Of a stretch of DNA of 64,000 bases, positions 57,311 through 64,000 are shown piece after piece. A program made the position numbers and the translations under genes. The stretch is from Acheta domesticus (Eukaryota > Arthropoda > Insecta > Orthoptera > Gryllidae), in NCBI GenBank assembly GCA_031308135.1, contig JAHLJT010009419.1, positions 30,842,869 through 30,906,868 on the forward strand. The letters are read 5' to 3'. Numbering within the stretch: position 1 is the stretch's first letter; each line of letters opens with the position of its first letter. The notes under the pieces are model-generated. The model had not been told where the DNA came from. It did not search any database and saw only the letters and a list, made by a program, of their open reading frames with translations.

Positions 57311-58575
57311 TGGTGGATAATTGACAAGAGAAAGCCGGCTTCAAAAATAGAATTTTTTCCCGCATTTTCGCCGACGCGCTAGCCAAATCAAAACACATTG
57401 TCATGTCGAGCCTTGATTGGAGCGGATTGTTAAAATTTAACTAGAGAGAGGTAACGCAGTTTTTACTCATCTTTAATTCTACCCCCAGAATTAAAATAAA
57501 TTAAAGGATTAAATTAAAATTTACTGAAACAATTACAGGTATTAGGAAACAAAAAAATATAAAACTGTACACAAAATAATACATAAAGGAATATGTTAGT
57601 AATGTTTAGAAAGGAGGTAGCTGAGAAAATCTGTCATTTTTAATGTATTATTTACATTCACGAAAAGTTTGATTGATGCTCTTAAAATAATATGACATAT
57701 AGTCTGCCTTTCAGCATCTTAGTAACAGTTTGGCGACAGTGACATTTTCCAACAGGATATCGGAAGAGAGATTTTGCATTGCGTTGTGCAAATATTTGTG
57801 AAGCAACCACGTGGCCAATAGCATGTGAAGTGTAAAAAGAGTTTTTGCTCAACTACTCGTTATAAGTAGAACAAGTTGCGACCTGTAGTCGCAGAGTTGT
57901 GTGTTAAATTCTCATAAAGCCACACTCTTTCGATTACTGGCAAGAATGATATTTCATAGGAGAATTCTCCTTTCAGTCACTTTTCCTGACCTTCGTGGGA
58001 GTAATCTTCAGAGATACCGTATCTTGCAATAATTATGTGGGAGCGCCGAGATGGTGAAATGTTTAATTGATATTTTCATGAATGTGGATTTTGGAGTTTC
58101 GGCTTGCTTAATATGAAATCATTATCTGAACGTCTGGTAATTTTATAGGCTTAAAATGGATGTACTTATAGAATTTAAAATAACAATAAAGAACAATGAA
58201 ATTGAAGTTTCAATCAAGTTTTGAATAAAACCCTACTCAGTATTGTAGACAGTATATTTAGTATTATATCCTTGTTCTTGGAACATTTCACAATACTTCC
58301 TTAAAAACATTTCAGGTAATTATACAATCTTCCTTGACAGTGAGCTTTTCGCTTTCCTTGACAGTCACAAAAATGTTACAAAAGATTTTACTCTCCAGAA
58401 ATCAACTTATAGTTGTATGTGAGAAAATACAGGATCGGGAAAGCATAACCCTACTCTTTTCAATATTATTTAATTTTATTGTAGAACTGAGAGGTACACC
58501 CGTGCAATTTAATCGTCTCAAGCAATTAATTTCATTTCACATATCGCTGCAGATTCTGCACGTCTCTGAACAGGT
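57311..58575. other. AT-rich spacer
   Basis: A short direct repeat of TTCCTTGACAGT occurs at about 58329 and 58354. No gene recognised. Confidence 0.35.
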
Positions 58576-58577
58576 GG

Positions 58578-58915
58578 GGTAGTATCGAGAAGAGCCGGAT
58601 CAGCAAAATGTAATAGAACGTTCAAGAAGCTCTCATCTTATAGATTACGTGGAGAGGAACGTTTATTTGTAGCTTTCGGCTTCAAACGTCCAGATTTTAA
58701 GGCTCTAGAACACTTCACCTAATAGTTATTAAACTAAATAGATTGTAATAAAGCTGCCCGAGTGTTGCATTATGCATTTGACACTTTAATATTTAGATTC
58801 ATTTTTTTAACAAATCCTTCATGTTTGTTAAGTCAAAGTGCAAATCGCCACGCCTCCATGAAGTTCTCTTTCTTTAGAGACCTCATTTATGAAGATTGGT
58901 TGCAAGTCGGTAAAT
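58578..58915 (+). repeat. Dispersed repeat family D, copy 1
   Basis: Shares an ordered set of blocks with 60906-61215: TATCGA, GCCGGA, CAGCAAAA and TGTAATA, CTCATC, GAGGAACGTTT, TATTTAGA, and finally TCTCTTTCTTTAGAGAC followed by TCATTTA. Copies are parallel and about 2.3 kb apart. No coding capacity is visible; the family is unrecognised. Confidence 0.78.
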
Positions 58916-59160
58916 CTCACTTATACAACTGCAATATTATATCAAGGGATTTTGTATAATATAAACAATAAAACATGAGATAAAGTTGCAGCATCTGGGC
59001 TATCATATGATGTACCAACTATATTTACCCTATTTCAATGATTAATCAATCCACCTGCATTATAATAAATTTATTTTGCTTGCATGTAACATCTAGATAT
59101 TTTATTAACCTGCTCAAAAGAGCATTTACAGTACTAAATGTACTACGAGAATAGTTCTCC
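58916..59160. other. AT-rich spacer
   Basis: No feature recognised. Confidence 0.3.
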
Positions 59161-59166
59161 TAGCTT

Positions 59167-59814
59167 TGTCGTGGGGGTTGGGGTCTGGCACCACGTGCAG
59201 GGGAGTGGAAGGACGGTAAGGGCAGACGGTGCCCTCTGGGCCGTTCCCTATTCTATTAAAGGCCTAGAGCGGATGAGAGGGAGCAATCAGAACAGGGATG
59301 ACCCCAGTCATGGCAAACAGCAGTTTATTGGAGAGCTGTGACTTACACACGCAGCTGACGTAGCCCAGCCTCGGCGAAGACGGTCCTCCGGAAGAGCAAC
59401 TTAGCAGCGGCCATGGCGACACTCGAAGTGCACGGTGATCAGGGGCAAGGGCTGAAAGCTGCTAGCAGGACCCCGGAGGGTCTGACTGGACTAGCGGGAT
59501 TGAGGAGTGTCGGCAGGGCTAGTTAGGGCCGATCTGAACCGACGGGGAGGTGAAGGGAGGTCGGCAGGGCCAGTTTGGGTCGATCTGAACCGACTAGGAG
59601 TGAAGGGAAGTCGGCAGGGCCAGTTTGGGCCGATCTGAACCGACGGGGAGCGGAAGGTCCGTGCACGCGGGCGACGAGCTCACGAGTAGCATTCGTCCCC
59701 CCGCTAAGCGGAGGTTAAGCTGTTAAATAGGCCTTTTCTGCTGAGACGCTCTTTCCGCGGCGGAGCTACGTCATTATGCTTACGCGGGCGCCAGCCGTCT
59801 GCGGCCACGCGACA
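59167..59814 (-). mobile_element. Solo-LTR-like element
   Basis: A 648 bp GC-rich segment with sharp borders in AT-rich DNA. It starts TGTCGTGG and ends CCACGCGACA, that is TG...CA termini with a TGTCG/CGACA inverted repeat. Read on the minus strand it has a TATTTAA box (about 59729), then the three-copy 50 bp repeat, then an AATAAA signal about 140 bp before its end, the usual U3-R-U5 order. No primer-binding site adjoins it, as expected of a solo LTR. The flanks (AGCTT and CTTTC) do not form a convincing target-site duplication, so the call is probable, not certain. Confidence 0.6.
59509..59656 (+). repeat. Three-copy 50 bp tandem repeat inside the LTR-like element
   Basis: GTCGGCAGGGC begins at 59509, 59560 and 59610 (periods 51 and 50). 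Each unit contains CCGATCTGAACCGAC or a one-base variant, so the GTCGG and CCGAC ends of each unit can pair. Short tandem repeats of this kind are common in the U3 region of LTRs. Confidence 0.88.
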
Positions 59815-60900
59815 CTTTCTTGCAAATGCTTGAAATTACTAATCACTCTAGGGAAAATATTATTTCCCAGCTTTTTCAATGCAATATCACAAATGAACCC
59901 GCTGCCTTGAAAATTTCACCGAATCACTGCTGATAAAGAAAATACTGGCACAGGTAAACACAATCCAATCCTAATAACACAGTCTTTACTCGTCACTGTA
60001 CACAATCGTGCATTCTTTGCCAATATTGTTTCTTTCCTTTTTTTTGACGAAGAACTTTAAAAAGTGTAAGAGCTCTCTTTCCATCATAGTTTTATTTACT
60101 TTCTAAGCTCTCTGATAATGCCCTTCTCAAATTTTCTTAAGCCTTCTTCCTTATAATTTGGACTCACACTCAGAACACCCTGACAATTTCGTGGAGAATG
60201 TTGCTTCCTTGAGTCTCGGTCGTCTCATAGTACACTGTAGTTCCTTTCGTGACTTTTCATCATAGCACAAGGACTTGCAGCGAATTTACCTTTTATCAAA
60301 GTGAAGTGCGCTCAACTTTAAAGAAATGAGATCGAATAAACAAGGTAAAACAATTATTTCTCTTAAATGACTTATGTTCGGGCTTTAAAATGAACCACAT
60401 CAGAAAAATAAACAATATTGTGAAAGAAATATAGGCCTATGCTTTCATCAAATTTTATTTTAATTCACAATTTTAAAAAACCCTCTTGAATAGCCCTGTC
60501 CATGAAAGTATATTGACTTAAATTGGCAGAGTTTGAAATTGAGGGGTGAGCGATAAAAATGTACAAAAAGATTTTGAATAAGAATAACATGAGCGTTTAG
60601 TGATTGACCATACAAGAGCATGAGCACTGTAGGTTATATCACAAACTTTTCACGGAAATAATACTGACAAAATTACATTTGATAGATGAACGGTTGCACT
60701 ATATACATAAAAAGCAATCTTCATCGGTATCAAGCAACTACGAGTATTAATACATTCCAATTGTTGCTGCGAGAGCATTTACGTTTATTTGCCTAATCTT
60801 GAATTAATGTACACAAAAGCATACATGTAATATGAAGAAATCTAAGCCTTCTAAACATGACGTCACAAACAAAGATCGCCTCCAGCGCCGAGTAATATGG
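59815..60900. other. AT-rich spacer
   Basis: No feature recognised. Confidence 0.4.
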
Positions 60901-60905
60901 CTGGT

Positions 60906-61215
60906 ATTGGATAATATCGATAAGCGCCGGACCAGCAAAAATGTAATATAATGTCCAAAAGTATCTCATCCTGTAGATAATGGTCTGAGGAACGTTTCTT
61001 TAAGGCCTTACTTTGCTTCGTTTAGGAGTTGCATAGATCTTGACATGCTGTCGTGTGATGCGGGTTGCAAGTGAAAGGAATATTTAGACGCATTATTTTC
61101 AACAAACACTTTACATTTTTATAGTCAAAATGCAATTCGTCACGGTTCCGTGAAATTCTCTTTCTTTAGAGACATCATTTACAAAGGTTGGTTGGTTAGA
61201 GCCGGAAAGGAAAGG
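60906..61215 (+). repeat. Dispersed repeat family D, copy 2
   Basis: Partner of 58578-58915 with several short insertions and deletions. The best conserved block is TCTCTTTCTTTAGAGAC at about 61157. Confidence 0.78.
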
Positions 61216-62100
61216 TATACTACTGAAATAACGTAGGAGACGATTAAATAAAATTTCCACAAATGATTTTGGCATGTTCTAAACAAACATGTGCTTTAAA
61301 TTTCTCACAAACATATTTACAAGTTTTCTCCATTTTGCAAGGTCCTCATTTTTTCATTTCACTACAAACATCTCCTGCTCATTTTTCTCTTAGTGAAGAA
61401 ATTGTGACGGTCGATCCTAAATAAGTCACATAATTAAATTTTCTGAATGGGTCCTTGTCGTAGACACGGGTGAAAATAATGCCATGATATGTACCGCTTA
61501 TGCCAGGAGCTTACAATGCATTGGCGCCAGTGCACGCAACCTATATAATAGAAATCGCTTAGCGCAGCGATCAAGTTTTAACATGCTCACGGGAAATTAT
61601 TCAGCGAAAGGATAAAAATAGATTGCCAAGCGTTGTCAGATAAATACAATGAAGGAGTACATGAAATATCAGAGGACTAACTCATCGCAATTATTTAAGA
61701 ACATAAAATTGCCGTGGCTTGGATCACACATATCTATTGTGGGCACTTAAGGGTTAATTCATAACAATGATAATTTTATTTATTTAGGGCTTTAAAAGTA
61801 TACATATGTCCATTAATAACGTAGTACAGGCAATCGGGTAATGAAAACTGTTCCCGAAAACGGTAGAAAACAGTCCAGAAAACACAGTAAATAAACATAT
61901 TTACATTTATTTAATGCACATATTTAATTCAATAATGTTTATTTAATCAGCACTTTCATTTTTATGGACAAATTACCATAAGCCTTCAGACTGCATTATA
62001 TTGTGGCTGTTTAACTCGCCTGCAATGCAATATTCGTGCACAGAGTTTACAAGGCTCGTATACAAAACTGTGGTTGTACAAAACCGCGACCGAATCACAA
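61216..62100. other. AT-rich spacer
   Basis: No feature recognised. If the primer-binding site at 62104-62121 is real, the part immediately left of it would be retroelement leader. Confidence 0.35.
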
Positions 62101-62103
62101 TTG

Positions 62104-62121
62104 GCCCCACGTTGGGCGCCA
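62104..62121 (-). promoter_or_regulatory. Retroelement primer-binding-site-like sequence
   Basis: The minus strand reads TGGCGCCCAACGTGGGGC, the form known for primer-binding sites complementary to the 3' end of a lysine tRNA. In an LTR element this would sit just after the 5' LTR, which would then be the GC-rich block to the right (62122 onward). No clear CA-ended LTR border, polypurine tract or gag/pol sequence was found, so an 18-base coincidence or a dead fragment remains possible. Confidence 0.45.
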
Positions 62122-62425
62122 ATCGTCTCAGGTGGCAAGCGGCCGACCGCAGCGCCGCCTCGGGCGCAGTTCCGCCTCGCGGCCAGAGGCGCGCCTTGGG
62201 AGGGCCGTGCCGAAGCGACCCTGCCCGCCACGGCCCATTGCTCCGGGGTGTTGGAGGTGGCGTGAGGCGCGGCAGTGCTTCATGGCCTCCTCCGCGACCC
62301 ACGGCCCGCGAGCGGCGTAAATTCCTCACGCGGGCCCGTAAACATGTTCTGCCTGTTGAGCGCCGAAATAGAGCGAGCCGCTGCGCCCGCCGCAACGAAA
62401 AATACAGCAGCCGCTAAGAGTCACG
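62122..62425. other. CpG-rich island, possibly LTR-derived
   Basis: GC-rich block directly right of the primer-binding-site-like sequence. Six short frames overlap on both strands; none is recognised. Its abrupt GC-rich composition resembles that of the LTR-like element at 59.2-59.8 kb, but I see no shared sequence. Confidence 0.35.
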
Positions 62426-63825
62426 GTGTTAGTTACGTGGAGCAATGGGCACTCAAATTTTATTTGTATCGAATTTTATTCATCAACATTCAATCGTGGT
62501 ACATAAACTTACGGACATCAAACTTAAATCCATTAATTATAAATATATAAAATAAATGTACATGTGTGGGCTGTGCTTACGCTTTCATTTCACCAAAAAA
62601 TAAACCTCATAAGCGTTTTCTTTTAAATTTTGCACGAACGTTTTTAAGAAGACAAGACAAAAATGCAGGGGCTTCGCGATCTACTTACCCCAAATTTGAA
62701 CACACCATAAAATTATACTACTTGCAATGTATCTTGAAATTTGTTATCGGACGGTGCCGGACGATGTTAGCGGTCTTTCGAGAGCATTCGACTCTTTAGT
62801 ATTTACTATAGATCTGAAACTCAGGTTTTCTCTCTTTCCACAAGTGTTTTCATTAGCATCTTTCTGACTTTTTCTTTTACATGATTCAGGAAACACATTC
62901 TGTTTCAATACTATAAACCACAAAAAATTGAATTGTTTTAAGGTATGTTAAATTAAATTCCAAACGCGTAACTTCAAATTATTTGTTCTAGGTTCTTGAA
63001 CAGAATCATGTAGTACTGAGTTTAAAATATGATTATAATAGCTGATGACACGATAGTTCAATTTCCATTTTTATGTTTCATGATCATTGCTTCACCTAAG
63101 AATATCTTCAGGAAATTGTTTTTGAATATTTTGTCTGTTAAAGTCATTGTAAATTACAAGGAGAAGGTAATTCAAAAGTTTTAATTACTGTGAAGATTAT
63201 CACTTTGACGAATACCTCACGGAGAAATACGCATATAATATACAGAGCTAATGTTTAAAACAATCTCAATGATAAGAACACTATCAACTTTCTTACCACT
63301 GCTATAATTCATTGGGAATGTCAGTTTTGGCGAATACGAGCAAAATAATTCATCTGACAAGAGCATTCTTCCCGCCAAAGTAATGCATGTAATGAATCTA
63401 CTTAACATATCGCTGTGACAACACATGTTTGAAATTGACATTAGTTGAAAGAAGATATGATTTTGTAATTGTGCATGAACATAACTATATCGTATCCTAA
63501 TGCAAACAAGTCATTAGATGCAATTTGCATATTTGTTTGAATATGTTAACTAGGAAACATAACCCAAAACTCTAATAATTCCTCACATTCATAACGTACC
63601 GCGCAGTTGCCATTCAATTAAAACAATAATGCAAACAAACAAGCCAGCTGACTTTTCATTATCCCTCAGTTATTTATTTCAAAGCCAGCATCCAATATTG
63701 TTTTGAAGCAAACTTGCCACGGGCAAGACGCCAGTGGCAACATCCGAGAAAATAACATTTGGTTTTATTCCATCTCTCGTGTTTTCCTCGAAAGTTATTT
63801 TTGAAAGTTTTTCATTATTTCGTCT
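62426..63825. other. AT-rich spacer
   Basis: No feature recognised. Confidence 0.4.
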
Positions 63826-64000
63826 TCTATCGACTCGCCCGTCTCGGCCTTTTTCACGGCCTTCTGCTTCCCTTTCGCCTGGTGTCAGCCTCATTAGTCC
63901 CACGAGGAGAGAGGCTGCCAAGCCGCAAAGGTCGCCGCCGGTTTCGTGAGTTCCGCCTTCGATGCCGCGGGGCGATAGGGCGCCGTGATACGGGGGCGGC
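63826..64000. other. Start of a GC-rich island at the window edge
   Basis: Composition rises toward the right edge, ending in CGGGGGCGGC. The island is cut by the window end. Confidence 0.4.

Noticed and set aside
1..64000. CRISPR array, bacterial operon, phage or other prokaryotic system
   Set aside because: The tandem repeats have no spacer structure, there are no dense same-strand genes with ribosome binding sites, and the transposon and SINE types point to a eukaryote.

Overview
The window looks like non-coding, repeat-rich nuclear DNA of an arthropod, most likely an insect with a large genome. The one recognisable protein is a broken Tc1/mariner-type transposase of a kind common in insects. 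tRNA-derived SINE-like elements, LTR-like elements and families of short dispersed repeats are also present. I saw no bacterial or viral gene order, no rRNA and no intact tRNA gene, and I did not recognise any host exon with confidence. The species cannot be fixed from the sequence; a hemimetabolous (cockroach- or stick-insect-like) genome is only a guess.

The dominant architecture is a compositional mosaic. AT-rich DNA is interrupted about thirty times by GC-rich, CpG-containing islands of 0.2-2.5 kb. Many islands are strongly strand-asymmetric (one strand C-rich or G-rich) and are built from different degenerate tandem repeats: 20/22 bp (0.2-0.5 kb), 57 bp (3.3 kb), 14 bp (5.2 kb), GA-rich hexamer-like (13.1-13.7 kb), 15 bp (18.1 kb), about 150-167 bp (21.4 kb), about 86 bp (25.1-26.0 kb), a different 14 bp repeat (39.0-39.7 kb), and 10/19 bp (53.3-53.7 kb). 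Long open frames in the islands (up to 381 codons) are open on both strands and in several frames, are low in complexity and copy the DNA repeats. I treat them as by-products of stop-poor GC-rich sequence and do not list them as genes.

The AT-rich parts hold the mobile-element record: a SINE with an intact tRNA-like head and target-site duplications (49.56-49.84 kb); further SINE-like pieces (1.6, 2.05, 48.1 kb); a transposase whose catalytic part is inverted relative to its C-terminus (32.38-32.88 kb); a 648 bp solo-LTR-like element with an internal 50 bp triplication (59.17-59.81 kb); a possible retroelement primer-binding site (62.10 kb); four pairs of dispersed repeats (21.1/28.9, 36.05/40.0, 47.5/50.8, 58.6/60.9 kb); and an AT-rich three-copy tandem repeat of about 131-138 bp (29.5-29.9 kb).

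No genes can be shown to work together here. The most unusual items are the inversion-scrambled transposase, the fold-back repeat with nested inverted repeats (28.9 kb), the 14 bp minisatellite whose six frames are all open, and the series of island-specific tandem repeats.
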